Under the pieces are notes generated by a model. That model was not told the DNA's origin. It saw only the letters and a program-made list of their open reading frames with translations, and ran no database searches. A stretch of 64,000 nt of DNA from Ahaetulla prasina (lineage: Eukaryota > Chordata > Lepidosauria > Squamata > Colubridae), in contig NC_080541.1 of assembly GCF_028640845.1 (NCBI RefSeq), positions 32,689,435 through 32,753,434 on the forward strand. The letters are read 5' to 3'. Shown here one piece after another: positions 43,503 to 55,045 of the stretch. A program made the position numbers and the translations under genes. The first letter of the stretch is position 1, and each line of letters begins with the position of its first letter.

Positions 43503-44848
43503 GTAAAGACAAAAATATAGTCACTCAGTGTGTGTGTTATACTGCCATTGTCAGCCCGCAATTTTCTTGAGTGCTCCATCTTAAAGATATTTATTTACAT
43601 TTCTTACTTCCACAACACAGAAGTCTTCCCCTTCCAAATTGGTAATGATATTTTGACTTAAAGTACTTTTGTTGGACATAGGCGGATGACTGCCAATTAA
43701 CATTAATACTTCATTCATCTCATTAAATTTGTTACTATCTATTTCAGTAGTCTCAGGGCAACTTACAAAATCCAGTGCAGGTAGTTCTCGCTGACTAACT
43801 GCCTTATTAGCGACATTTAAATTTACAACAAAGTTTCAAAAAAGCTTTATGACCAGTTCTCACAGAAATCAAAAGTTGTAGTCATGTGATGTCTTGTTTA
43901 GCAACTGCACTCTATAGCGACAGAGTTGCTGGTTCAAATTGTGGTTGGTAAGTGAGGAATACTTATACACAATATACAGATAAACCTCCACCTGGCCTTA
44001 ACAACTCTCTAAAAGGATGCAAATTACCAGCTGTCTGCAAGGAATATAAATCCTTCCATTCCCCACAACTCAGTCAGAGCTGAAGAAGCTTCTTGGATGA
44101 GAAGCGAAACGTCTTCAAAGAAAAAACCAAGACAGTCCACTTGCCTCTTGAAAAAACACCTTTGGGACAACCATGACCTTGATGACTGAAAATCTCCATA
44201 GATGAGTATTTGTACACAACTAAAATGGTTAAAAATATACAAGTATGCCTACTTGTTTAACTGTAGACATTTATACAATAAAAAGTATCTCTCAGGCTTT
44301 AGATTACTGCAATGTGGAAATGTAAATCCTCTCTCCTCATTTTAAGCACAGAGCCTTAAGTATCCAGACAGGAAACAAACCAAATTGTGTAACACTTTCA
44401 AGGAAATGTTTTGTACTGTTCTTAGGTAGGTAAAGTCTATTACTCAATTATTTCTGGCTGGGCATACTCTCTAATTAACATGCCAGTGTGAATTGCATTG
44501 CTTCTCTTTTTTTCCTCTGACCACTTTAAAAGACTTTTTCACGTTTCCTTTTCATTTAGATTTCACTGTCTACTCCATTGTATTTCTGTATTGGTTTTTG
44601 AAAGCCTCTTTTTTCAAAGAATAACCATCAGTTTTATTTTTAAAAAATGTTCTGTTTTTGGATTTATTTAAAGTCTGGTGCTTTTAGCTGCCACCATATT
44701 TAAGCTCTTCACTTTTTCTCTGAAATGGTTGGTGGATGAACATCACTCCGAAGAAATCTGAAAAAGGCACTTCTGAGAAAATCAACTACTCCAGACTGGT
44801 AAGAGACACTACAAGTTGGAGTTACAAAGAGAATTTCTTCTTCAAACC
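43503..44848 (+). repeat. 1.35-kb segment, copy 2
   Basis: Matches 40511-41865 with about one percent differences plus a short deletion near 44594 (TTTTTGGAAGCTG lost). It ends at the same bases AATTTCTTCTTCAAAC where copy 1 meets the LTR, but here unique DNA (CTTTAACAGCAGTAAGG) follows: the appearance of an empty insertion site. Confidence 0.95.
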
Positions 44849-45339
44849 TTTAACAGCAGTAAGGCAGCGAGCTAACTAGACTGCTACTCATCAATGGATT
44901 TACTTCAATTAACAAATCCACATATCTCGCTCTTCCTTATTGAAAAAGAAAAGTCCCTGCTCTAAAGGCTTGAAAACAGCAAAATGCTCGCTGAGGCTGA
45001 AAACACATTTTCCGGATTGCACCAGAGTCGATGTAATGCTCACACATTTGGGACTCTATTTATTAATGACCCAGATTTATTCCTCGATTTATTAACAGCC
45101 AGGAAATTCAGGGAAGGTGCATGAATTTATACACAGGTATTTCCTCTGCTCCCTCTTTTCCCCCCTCCCTCCTGGAAGAATTCACTTCCAGGGCCAGCCT
45201 ATCATATTATTTAAACACAGGAGTAACCTTGCTGGCCAAAGTGCTGGAAACCTTAATCTTTTCTTTGGTCCTGCTTGCTGGCAGTTAAGTGCTAAAATGG
45301 CAAGACATCCCCCTGATAACCTGTTAAAGGTTACAAAAA
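44849..45339. other. Intron, nothing recognised
   Basis: Non-repetitive-looking DNA, less AT-rich than its surroundings. No open frame of substance. Confidence 0.4.
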
Positions 45340-45425
45340 TCTACCTACCTACCTACCTACCTACCTACCTACCTACCTACCTACCTATCTACTTATCTAT
45401 GTATCTATCTATGTATCTATCTATG

Positions 45426-45480
<55 letters not shown>

Positions 45481-45579
45481 TTATCTATCTATCATCTATC
45501 TACCATCTATCTATCTTATCATCTATTTATCTATCATCTATCTATCATCTATCCATCTATCTACCTATTTCTATCATTC

Positions 45580-45636
<57 letters not shown>

Positions 45637-45692
45637 ATTCATTCTCTCTCTCTCTTTCTCTCCTCCCTCCCTCCCCCCTCCCTCCATCTCCA
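45340..45692. repeat. (CTAC)n / (CTAT)n tetranucleotide array
   Basis: CTAC repeats (45341-45386) pass into a long CTAT run, with CATCTATC interruptions in the middle, up to about 45636, then a CT-rich end. The complementary strand is GATA, the Bkm-type satellite motif known from snakes. Confidence 0.97.
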
Positions 45693-45702
45693 TCTGAGCA
45701 AC

Positions 45703-45921
45703 TGTACACCAGAACAACTAGACACAAGAACAGTTTTTTCCCAAAGGCCATCACTCTGCTAAACAAATAATTCCCTCAACACTGTCAAACTATTTACTAA
45801 ATCTGGACTACTATTAATCTTCTCATCGTTCCCATCACCAATCTCTTTCCACTTATGACTGTATGACTGTAACTTTCTTGCTGGCAATCCTTATGATTTA
45901 TATTGATATATTGACCATCAC
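45703..45921 (+). mobile_element. Snake1-type LINE 3' fragment
   Basis: Starts in CACCAGAACAACTAGACAC near the end of ORF2 and ends in the 3' UTR at TATTGACCATCAC, where another copy's ORF2 begins directly. Confidence 0.9.
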
Positions 45922-46940
45922 CTTCTCTCTGTATACCAATGACTGCATCTCCAATGATCCATCTGTTAAGCTACTGAAGTTCGCAGATGACACAACAGTG
46001 ATTGGTCTCATTCGAGACAATGACGAATCCGCATATAGACGAGAGGTCGAACGACTAGCCTTGTGGTGCAACCAAAACAATCTGGAACTGAACACACTCA
46101 AAACTGTAGAAATGGTGGTAGACTTTAGGAAAAACCCTTCCATACTTCCACCTCTCAAAATACTTGACAACACAATATCAACAGTAGAAACCTTCAAATT
46201 TCTGGGTTCTATCATATCGCAAGATCTCAAATGGACAGCTAACATCAAAAACATCATTAAAAAAGGACAACAAAGAATGTTCTTTCTGCGCCAACTCAGT
46301 AAGCTCAAACTGCCCAAGGAGCTGCTGATCCAATTCTACAGAGGAATTATTGAGTCTGTCATTTGCACCTCTATAACTGTCTGGTTCAGTTCTGCAACCC
46401 AACAAGAAAAACAAGACTTCAGAGGATAATTAGAACTGCAGAAAAAATAATTGCTACCAACCTGCCTTCCATTGAGGACCTGTATACTGCACGAATCAAG
46501 AAGAGGGCCGTGAAAATATTTGCAGATCCCTCGCATCCTGGACATAAACTGTTTCAACTCCTACCCTCAAAACAACGCTATAGAGCACTGCACACCAGAA
46601 CAACTAGACACAAGAACAGTTTTTTCCCGAAGGCCATCACTCTGCTAAACAAATAATTCTCTCAACACTGTCAGACTATTTACTGAATCTGCACTACTAT
46701 TAATCGTTTCATAGTTCCCATCACCAATCTCTTTCCACTTATGACTGTATGACTATAACTTGTTGCTGGCAATCCTTATGATTTATATTGATATATTGAT
46801 CATCAATTGTGTTGTAAATGTTGTACCTTGATGAACGTATCTTTTCTTTTATGTACACTGAGAGCATATGCACCAAGACAAATTCCTTGTGTGTCCAATC
46901 ACACTTGACCAATAAAAATTCTATTCTATTCTATTCTATT
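45922..46940 (+). mobile_element. Snake1-type LINE, C-terminal ORF2 and 3' end
   Basis: Encodes FSLYTNDC, FADDTTVIGLI (catalytic Asp pair near 45985-45995), LSKLKLPKELLIQFYRG and, after a one-base frameshift near 46415, the end to ITLLNK. The 3' UTR closes with CACTTGACCAATAAAAATTC and five ATTCT repeats. Confidence 0.92.
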
Positions 46941-47121
46941 CATTTGTGTTGTAAATGTTGTACCTTGATGAATGTATCTTTTCTTTTATGTACACTGAGA
47001 GCCTATGCACCAAGACAAATTCCTTGTGTGTCCAATCACACTTGGCCAATAAAAAATTCTATTCTATTCTATTCTATTCTATTCTATTCTATTCTATTCT
47101 ATTCTATTCTATTCTATTCTA
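46941..47121 (+). mobile_element. Extra Snake1 3' tail with (ATTCT)n
   Basis: A further copy of only the last 125 bases (CATTTGTGTTGTAAATGTTG to GGCCAATAAAAAATTC), followed by about 13 ATTCT repeats. It follows directly on the ATTCT tail of the preceding copy. Confidence 0.93.
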
Positions 47122-47645
47122 TAAGTAATGGGATATACCAAGAAAATATCTGCAACCTACCGCTCCCTATTAAAGTCTCACTTGGATTGTTTTTTTTTTC
47201 CTGACAGATGGGGCGAAAAATTTATTTCTATTTTTAGGGAAATAGAAATAACAACTCCCCTCCCCCAGTTGAATACTATACCTGAAATAAAAGCCCCATT
47301 TCTAAAGCTTGCTTTTAATTTGGAGCAATAACTAGTGTCAACAATGAATGCATTGTATTGTACATAATACGGTAACACTGAAGTAGGCAATTAGACAAAT
47401 ACAACTGGAGAGTTTTTATTAATTTTGAAAAACATTACTATGACCATTAGAGAAGCGACATGGTGTTCCCAGTATTATTTTTTATGGCTTATTTGCTCTT
47501 TTACTCTTGTACAAAATGCTGCTTTCAGAATAATTGTAATCCACTTTTGGCACTATTTTCCCTAGGAAAACAGATATAAATCTATAAAATGAACCAATTA
47601 AATTTATCACAATGCTAGAGGAATTTTAATATCTATGTTAGGGCC
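47122..47645. other. Intron, nothing recognised
   Basis: AT-rich; no repeat or exon recognised. Confidence 0.4.
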
Positions 47646-48665
47646 AGACCTTTAATTTTCAGGCTCACTGATAAACATTCCAAATAAAATACATCTATCT
47701 TTTGCCATTAAGTTAATTGCTAAAGGCAGCTTTACTCGGAACAGATTACATACTGCGACACTATCTGCAACACCATCAAACACCCACATCTGCCTATCCC
47801 AGGTCTTTGGGAAGGCAGACAAAAATGCCAAATCCAGCCTGAACATGTGGCTGACAGTGTGTCAAACCATAATAACAACCAAACAGTACGATAAAGTAGC
47901 GACAATGGTGCGTTGGAATATCTGCAAGAAAAAGCACTTGACTGTAAGAATACTGAACGCTGTAATACCTGGAGGCAGTAGACTAGAAGAGGAAGGAATA
48001 TAGAAAATCACACAATATAAAAACCTGCAGGGCTGTGGCAAAAGAAAGCAAAGGGAGTCCCTCAGTGCAATTTCAAAACATTTGGAGGACCATTTGAATA
48101 GCATTAGCATTGAGAAAATCACTACCACCCAATTTCAAAAGGCAGCTTTACTTGGAAAAGCTTATATCCTTCAACAATATCTTTAATTTTATTAAACAAC
48201 ATCATCTATCTATCCCAAGTCATTGGCAAGGAACTGATAAGGTAAAGATAAAGGTTCCCCTTGTACATATGTGCTAGTCATTCCCAACTCTAGGGGGTGG
48301 TGCTCATCTCTGTTTCAAAGCCGAAGAGCCAGCGCTGTCCGAAGACGTCTCCATGGTCATGTGGCCGGCATGACTCAATGCCAAAGGCGCATGGAACGCT
48401 TTTACCTTCCCACCAAAGGTGGTCCCTATTTTTCTACTTGCATTTTTATGTTCTTTTGAACTGCTAGGTTGGCAGAAGCTGGGACAAGTAATGGGAGCTC
48501 ACCCTGTTACATGGCACTAGGATTCAAACCGCTGAACTGCCGACCTTTTAATCGACAAGCTTGGCGTCTTATCCACTGAGTCACCGCGTCCCTGGCAAGG
48601 AACTGATAGATGGATACAAATGTCAAATTCAGTCTGAACACCTGACTGACTGTGCAACCAACCAT
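47646..48665 (+). mobile_element. Decayed LINE of another clade, split by a SINE
   Basis: In shifting frames the plus strand gives words like NSISIEKITTTQFQKAALLG (48090-48150), similar to the QKAALLGTAHILR end of a vertebrate non-LTR family. A similar phrase (AAAGGCAGCTTTACT) appears twice, at 47722 and 48138, so the sequence may hold two copies or a duplication. It is interrupted at 48240-48592. I cannot name the clade. Confidence 0.55.
48240..48592 (-). mobile_element. Sauria-type SINE with perfect 16-bp TSD
   Basis: Minus-strand head GGGACGCGGTGACTCAGTGG (box A) and GGTTTGAATCCT (box B), body as in the copy at 32128, tail ACCTTTATCTTTACC. Flanked by TGGCAAGGAACTGATA at 48224-48239 and 48593-48608. 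The long target duplication is that of LINE-mediated retroposition. Confidence 0.95.
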
Positions 48666-48949
48666 AATAATAATTTATTAAATTTGTATGCTGCCTGACT
48701 TTCAACAACTCTTGGTGGCCCACAACAAATAAATTATAATTAAATCAATAAAACATAAAGCTAAAGCTGACAGTCAGAGCAATGGAATTTCATTTTGAAA
48801 ACGCTCTTGTGACCATGACCTGTTGGCGTAATAAAGACTAGGTGATCCAGTTCATCACAGTCTGAGGAAATAAATTTGGTTATTCTGCCAATATGGCTGA
48901 AATGTATGAATTAAAAATAGAATATACTATTTAACTTTGAAGGGCCAGG

Positions 48950-49005
48950 AGGTGATGGTGGTGGTGGTGGTAGTGATGATGATGCTAGTGGTGGTGGAGG
49001 AGAAG
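48950..49005. repeat. (GGT)n-like simple repeat
   Basis: GGTGATGGTGGTGGTGGTGG and related triplets. Source of a threonine-rich minus-strand frame that is not a gene. Confidence 0.9.
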
Positions 49006-49059
49006 ACTTCACATACTTCACAACTCTTCCTTTTTAAAGAAAATGATCGTCTGAGGTTC

Positions 49060-49562
49060 ATTGGGTTAACTTGACTAACAGCTAATCCATCAAACACACC
49101 TGGATGGGGAGCAACAGGCTTTGACTCAACCTTAGTAAGACTGAATAGCTTTGGGTTTTGGGACCTTCTGGGGGCCTTCCTTCTAACTTCTAACTTTGGT
49201 TCTAGATGGACCACCCCAGTCAGATCTTATGTGCAATCTGGGGTTCCTCATGGACTATGGCTCCTACTCAAAGAGCAGGTGGAAGCTGTGGTTAGGAGGG
49301 CCTTTGCATAGCTTTGTGTCATGCACTGGTTGGGCCTTTTCTTGGATTGGGAGGCCCCTACTCATGCCCTAGTGACCTCCTGATTGGATTACTGCAATGC
49401 ACTCTACACGGGGCTGCCTTGAAAAGTATTCGCATCCATCAGCTAGTGCAAAATACAACAGTATAGGCAATTATGGGTGCTGGTCACACAACACATGTAA
49501 CATTCTGTTCCATAAGATGCTTATATACATGCAACTCATAGGGTTGATGGTTATCTTTTAGG
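49060..49562 (+). mobile_element. Old L2-like LINE, left part
   Basis: Decayed coding words: LNLSKTE.LWVLG near 49130-49160 and LVTS.LDYCNALYTGLP near 49360-49420. Its continuation is at 51695-51965; the two are separated by the nested MITE and CR1. Confidence 0.7.
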
Positions 49563-49576
49563 CTCTTCATCAGGAG

Positions 49577-51297
49577 GTGCGCGATGATCCCCTACAGGGT
49601 TGTGCTGAGGATTTTAGTAAGTATCTGTACGATAAAATCACTCAGCTCCGGGACGGTTTGGACCAAAATTGGGTAGTTTCAGGTGAGGTGATGGAGGCTA
49701 GTCTTGTTGAGACCATCTGGGAGGAGTTTGATCCTGTGGCTCCTGAGGACATTCACAGGCTGCTGGGGCGGCTGAATGCCACCACATGTTTATTGGACCC
49801 GTGTCCCTCCTGGTTGGTGCTAGCCACTCAGGAGGTTACACGAGGCTGGCTCCAGGGAATTGTTAACGGTTCCTTGAGGGAGGGTGTTGTTCCCACCGCC
49901 TTGAAAGAGGCGGTGGTGAAGCCCCTCCTCAAGAAGCCCTCCCTGGATCCAGCTGTTTTGGGAAATTACCGTCCAGTCTCCAACCTTCGCTTTGTGGCGA
50001 AGGTTATAGAGAGTGTGGTGGCACATCAGTTACCCCAGTACCTGGATGAATCTGTCTATCTAGACCCGTTCCAGTCTGGTTTCTGACCTGGGTACAGCAC
50101 GGAGACGGCTTTGGTCGCGTTGGTGGATGACCTCTGGAGGGCTCGGGACAGGGGTTATTCCTCTGCCCTGGTCCTCCTAGATCTCTCAGCGGCTTTTGAT
50201 ACCATCGACCATGGTATCCTGCTGCGACGGTTGGGGAGTTTAGGAGTGGGAGGCACTGTTTTTCGGTGGTTCTCGTCCTATCTCTCCGACCGATCGCAGA
50301 CGGTGTTGGCAGGGGGGCAGAGATCGACCGCAAGGTGCCTCCTGTGTGGGGTGCCACAGGGGTCGGTTCTCTCGCCTCTCCTGTTCAACATCTATATGAA
50401 GCCGCTGGGTGAGGTCATCAGTGGTTTTGGGGTGAGTTATCAACTGTACGCTGATGACACCCAGCTGTACATTTCCACCCCTGACCACCCCAATGAAGCT
50501 GTCGAAGTGTTGTCTCGGTGTCTGGAGGCCGTGCGGGTCTGGATGGGGAGAAACAGGCTCAGGCTCAAACCCTCCAAGACTGAGTGGCTGTGGATGCCGG
50601 CATCTTGGTACAGTCAGCTGCAACTGCTGCTGACTGTTGGGGGCGAATCATTGGCCCCAATGGAGAGGGTGCGCAATCTAGGCGTTCTCCTGGATGGACA
50701 GTTGTCTTTCGAAGATCATTTGACGACCGTCTCCAGGAGAGCTTTTTACCAGGTACGCCTGGTTCGCCAGTTGCGCCCCTTTCTAGACCGGGATTCCCTA
50801 TGCACGGTCACTCATGCCCTTGTCACTTCTCGCCTGGACTACTGCAATGCTCTCTACATGGGGCTTCCCTTGAGGAGCACCCGGAGGCTCAGTTGGTCCA
50901 GAATGCAGCTGCGCGGGTGATAGAGGGAGCCACTCGTGGCTCTCATATAACACCTCTCCTGCGCAAGCTGCACTGGCTGCCTGTGGTCTTCCGGGTGCAC
51001 TTCAAGGTGCTGGTTATCACCTTTAAAGCGCTCCATGGCATAGGACCCGGATATCTTCGGGACCGCCTTCTGTTACCATATGCCTCCCACCGACCGGTGC
51101 GCTCCCATAGAGAGGGTCTCCTCAGGGTGCCATCGGCCAAACAATGTCGGCTGGCGACCCCCAGGGGGAGAGCCTTCTCTGTGGGGGCACCTACCCTCTG
51201 GAATGAGCTTCCCCCTGGACTCCGTCAACTTCCTGACCTCCGGAGCTTTCGCCGCGAGCTGAAGACCTATTTATTCTTTCGAGCAGGACTGGCATAA
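49577..51297 (+). pseudogene. CR1/L2-clade reverse transcriptase
   Basis: Frame 49577-50086 has LKEAVVKPLLKKPSLDP and NYRPVSNLRFVAKVIESVV (blocks 2-3), ending at a TGA (50084-50086) in FQSGF.PGYSTETAL, where the usual codon would be CGA, a C-to-T change. Frame 50111-50920 has LVLLDLSAAFDTIDH (block A), GVPQGSVLSPLLFNIY (block B) and LYADDTQLY (block C; GAT GAC at 50453-50458). A frameshift near 50890 moves to the last frame with HITPLLRKLHWLPV, LWNELPPGLRQLPDL and a stop at 51295-51297. One stop and one frameshift inactivate it. Confidence 0.92.
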
Positions 51298-51482
51298 AAT
51301 GGGTTTTAAATTGGATTTTAAATGGGGTTTTATACTATGTATTTTATAATTTTAAATTATTAGCCACATCGAATAAGTTTTTTAATTGGGTTTTATTGTA
51401 TTGTACTGTATTGTATTTTATCTGGCTGTTAACCACCCTGAATCCTTCGGGAGAAGGGCGGTATAAAAATTAAATTATTATT

Positions 51483-51565
<83 letters not shown>
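49580..51565 (+). mobile_element. CR1/L2-clade LINE inserted in the MITE
   Basis: 5' truncated just after the endonuclease; holds the complete reverse-transcriptase region, C-terminal region, 3' UTR (ending CCTTCGGGAGAAGGGCGGTA, 51443-51462) and a (TTG)n/(TTA)n tail to 51565. GC-rich and relatively well preserved. Confidence 0.93.
51470..51565. repeat. (TTG)n then (TTA)n microsatellite tail
   Basis: Direct continuation of the CR1 3' end: about 12 TTG followed by about 14 TTA triplets. Confidence 0.95.
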
Positions 51566-51694
51566 CCACCCACCCGCCTGGACATCATCAAATATGATCT
51601 TCGCATGTGTAGAAGCTTCTACGTGTGTGCAGAAGTGGCGCGCACATGAGCGAACTGGTAGCAAAGGTAAGTGAAACCCACCCCTGCTCTTCAT

Positions 51695-51965
51695 GGTTTG
51701 GGCCCAGGTTACTTATGAGACCGTCTCTCCCCGTGATGGTGTCTACTATCCTGTTAGATCTGGCAAGAGAGGTGTGACCATGTCCCATCAACTAGAGGGC
51801 TTCACCTAGCAGCATCTAGGAAGTTAGCCTTTTTTGCCATGATGCTCATCCTTGGGGATATCATTCCCCCCGAGATTAGGCTTGCCTCAATCTTGCTGGT
51901 CTTCCACCAGGCATTAAAAACATGGCTTTGCCATCTAGCTTGTGGTCCTGGCAATACAGGTGAGG
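51695..51965 (+). mobile_element. Old L2-like LINE, right part
   Basis: Continues the element at 49060: GGTTTGGGCCCAGGTTACTT and later LVFHQALKTWLCHLAC-like words, the usual end of L2-type ORF2. It resumes exactly after the duplicated CTCTTCAT. Confidence 0.7.
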
Positions 51966-52139
51966 CCATCTTACAGGTGAATTAAATGTGGAATATTGTG
52001 AATGTTCTTGGCGTTGTTTTTATAAACTCTGGTTGTTTTATCCTGATTTTATTTTGCTTTCCATTATTAGCAACAGATAAAATCTCTCACAGCAACAGTA
52101 GTCTTGGCCAAAGGTACAACTCAGGAATCCCCAATGACT

Positions 52140-52928
52140 ATTTTTTATTTATTTATTTTTGTCACAACAATATACACAAGCATCACACAAAATGATTATG
52201 TAGTATATAAACATATATATGAGGAAATATAAGGAAGTATAAGCATATATATATATATAAAAAAACAATAGGACAGGAACGGTAGGCACATTTGTGCTCT
52301 TATGCACGCCCCTTATAGTCCTCTTAGGAATGGGGTGAGGTCAATAGTAGATAGTTTTTGGTTAAAGCTTTGGGGATTTTGAGAAGAGACCACAGAGTCA
52401 GATAATGTGTTCCAAGCACTGATAACTCTGTTACAGAAGTCATATTTTCTGCAATCTAGATTGAAGCGGTTAACATTAAGTTTAAATCTATTGGTTTCTC
52501 TTGTATTATTGCAATTGAAGCTGAAGTAGTGTTTAACAGGAAGGACATTACAATAGATGATTCTATGACTTAAACTTAGGTCTTGTCGAAGGCGGCGGAG
52601 TTCTAAGTTTTCTAAGTCTAGGATTTCAAGTCTGGTGGGATAAGGTATTTTGTTGTTTTCAGAGGAGTGGAGAACTCTTCTTGTAAAATATTTCTGGACA
52701 CGTTCAATTGTATTTGATGTCAGAAATGTGGTGAGGGTTCCAGACAGGCTAGCTGTATTCAAGAATTGGCCTAGCAAATGTTTTATATGCTCTGGTTAGT
52801 AGCGTAGTGTTTTTGGAAAAGAAGCTACGCAAAATTAGGTTTACAACTCTTAGAGCCTTTTTTGCTATGTAATTGCAGTGGGCTTTGGCACATAGATCAT
52901 TTGATATGAAAACTCCAAGGTCTTTAAA
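52140..52928 (-). mobile_element. CR1/jockey-like LINE 3' part
   Basis: Minus-strand frames: KDLGVFISNDLCAKAHC (52850-52928), then a shift, then IERVQKYFTRRVLHS, YPTRLEILDLENLELRRLRQ, FNLDCRKYDFCNRVISAWN and a stop near 52313. This is the region after the reverse transcriptase. The 3' UTR ends at about 52140 in TATTTATTTTTGTCACAAC. One frameshift near 52760. Relative at 27935-28205. Confidence 0.85.
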
Positions 52929-53256
52929 GGGTGGGGGGGCCTTCTCTGTGGCGGCACCAGCCCTGTGGAACAAGCTTCCTCCGGGATTACGACAACTCCC
53001 CGACCTCCGGACCTTCAGACGTGAACTGAAGACTCTATTATTTCAGCGCGCTGGACTAGCCTAAGAATAAAATGTTTTAGCAAAATTTTAATGTGGTTTT
53101 TACTGTTTTAGTGATCAGGCCATGATAATATTTAGTCTTAACTGGGTTTTAATGCTTATTTATTATATTGTTTTAATATGCCTGTGAACCGCCCTGAGTC
53201 CTACGGGAGATGGTGCGGTATATAAGTATGATTAATAAAATAAATAAATAAATAAA
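52929..53256 (+). mobile_element. CR1/L2-clade 3' end, head to head with the previous LINE
   Basis: Starts after a G-run with AFSVAAPALWNKLPPGLRQLP, ends coding at RAGLA and stop (53064), and has the 3' UTR with AACCGCCCTGAGTCCTACGG and a TAAA-rich tail (53232-53256). A different subfamily from 49580. Confidence 0.9.
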
Positions 53257-55045
53257 TCTGTAAGGTAATGAAACTAATAAAAATTAGTACACTTAAGTGA
53301 GATATTTATATAAAGGCAGACTATGGCAACAAAACTCTTGTCCATTTTTCTCACTTTTTTGGTCCAAAGGGAAGGAAACTTATCTCCTTTATGTAGGCAG
53401 GACAATCTGCATTTGTTGACTGTTTTGACAACTGTGGTTAGATTTCTTATCAGTATGAGGAATTACTCATGTATTCTATAGAGAATCAATTCCTCCTGAA
53501 GATTCAAGACATCTTTTTTTTTCTTATAAGGAAATGGACTGCTATTACTATCTTTCAATATACGGAAAACACTATGATCCATAAAGTTACATTAAACGTG
53601 GGTAGATATCTCAAGCCAATGCCTTCCAGATACGTCTGGATGTATGTTTCTCAATCTAGTGCCTTGGATATATATTGTAGTCTTTGGTAGACATTCAAGA
53701 ATATATATTTTTTTGTCCCACAGTATCTGAAGATGATAAATTGGAAAGACTGATATGACATATGTGTAAAGAGAAGCCAGTCAAGAGTGACTGCTGGTGA
53801 TTTCAAAAACATGTTGTTTTCTAGGCAACCACTTCTTGTACTAGAGGAATGAAAGGAGGCTCCCGTCATTTTGCATAAATATATTTTGCATTCTGCATTT
53901 GAATATGATTCTGAATTTCCGGGAAACCGTTTTGTGAAATCTTTACATTGACCCGTATTTATTATTTTTCAAATTTTATTTTCATATATTATTAAATAAG
54001 ATATAAATATGTGTGTGTGTGTGTGTTATCATTTTAATATTCAGAGCACATAAAATTCTGATTTACTGAGTTTATTTAGCCACTGAGAATAAGAACTGCA
54101 TCCCTGAGCACAGAAGAAAGCTGTATGTCATAGTAAGTTTAAGATGCAGCCCTTAATTCAACTCTTGTGACTGAACTGAAATACATTGAGATATTACACT
54201 GCAAAATACTCAATATATTATCTTTGCCAAATGTGTAGTGATGGGGAACAATGGCACATTTTGATTCAAATTTAATCTCCATGAAATATATGGCAAAAAT
54301 CTATTCTAGCAACTAAATTTCAGTATGAAAATCTTGAATATGGAAGCATTGCGATTCTAATGTTTATAACAAAAATAAAGAATTGAGAGTCAGTTACTGA
54401 TAAATGTCAATCAAATCCTCTACCCATATTGCTGGCTATAATAAAAAAATATATTAGTCTTACTGTGTTTCTGTAATTCAGATGTCTCTGTCTTCTCCCT
54501 TTCCTTTATATCTAGTTCATTAATAATGCCAGTAATTCAATTTTTTATTAGGACCTAAAAGGAAAGAACTTAAATAGTATGTGTGTTGTATCCAACAGTG
54601 CTTTTATATTTGCAGAAAATACAAGGGAGGGCGCTTAATTTTTTCTATTACCCCCAAATCCTTCCTCCAAAAGCTACACTTAAAAATGTAGAAGAAAGTA
54701 TGGAGACTGGAAGGAAAGGTTCCAGCAGGGAAGGAACAGAAACTCTTTCTCTAAGGCAAAGAGGCACCATGGGATGGATGTAATCGCATTTGGCTAATTT
54801 CAAGAACAAGAAATGTGCAATAAGCAGGCAACAGTAAACAAAAGCAAATAGGAGTTCAAAACTAAGTGCATAATTCTTTTTTCTCCAAGAGATTAAAGGG
54901 ATTTCAAAAGCTGCTGTTAGCCAATAAAGAGGATAATTTACAATCACTGTCATGAGAATCCAGCTTGTAAGAAAACCAACGGTATAAATATAGATAGAAG
55001 TTTGTTTGTTTTTTCTGGTTCTGAACATTAACTTTTAAACAAAAA
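53257..55045. other. Intron, nothing recognised
   Basis: AT-rich DNA with a short (TG)n at 54010-54027. A 126-codon minus-strand frame at 54648-55028 has hydrophobic stretches but no similarity that I recognise and no splice context; it is not called as a gene. Confidence 0.45.

Larger units (their letters stand above)
49571..51686. mobile_element. hAT-like MITE split by CR1 (ends only)
   Basis: The left end CAGGAGGTG (49571-49579) and the right part (about 51565-51686, ending AAACCCACCCCTG) belong to the family at 532-712. Flanks CTCTTCAT at 49563-49570 and 51687-51694 are identical, the 8-bp hAT duplication, proving that both ends are one insertion. Confidence 0.88.

Noticed and set aside
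42195..43570. Multiple overlapping frames around the gypsy-like gag
   Set aside because: Shadows of the frameshifted gag and protease in other frames.
45117..45770. 217-codon frame rich in Ile-Tyr-Leu-Ser repeats
   Set aside because: Translation of the CTAC/CTAT microsatellite ending in a LINE fragment.
48927..49214. 95-codon minus-strand frame with poly-Thr
   Set aside because: The Thr run is the (GGT)n repeat and the rest overlaps old L2 DNA on the opposite strand.
54648..55028. 126-codon minus-strand frame with hydrophobic stretches, considered as SDC2 exon 1 or another gene
   Set aside because: No signal peptide followed by an RAEL-compatible phase-0 donor, no known domain, and an AT-rich composition that makes hydrophobic frames likely.
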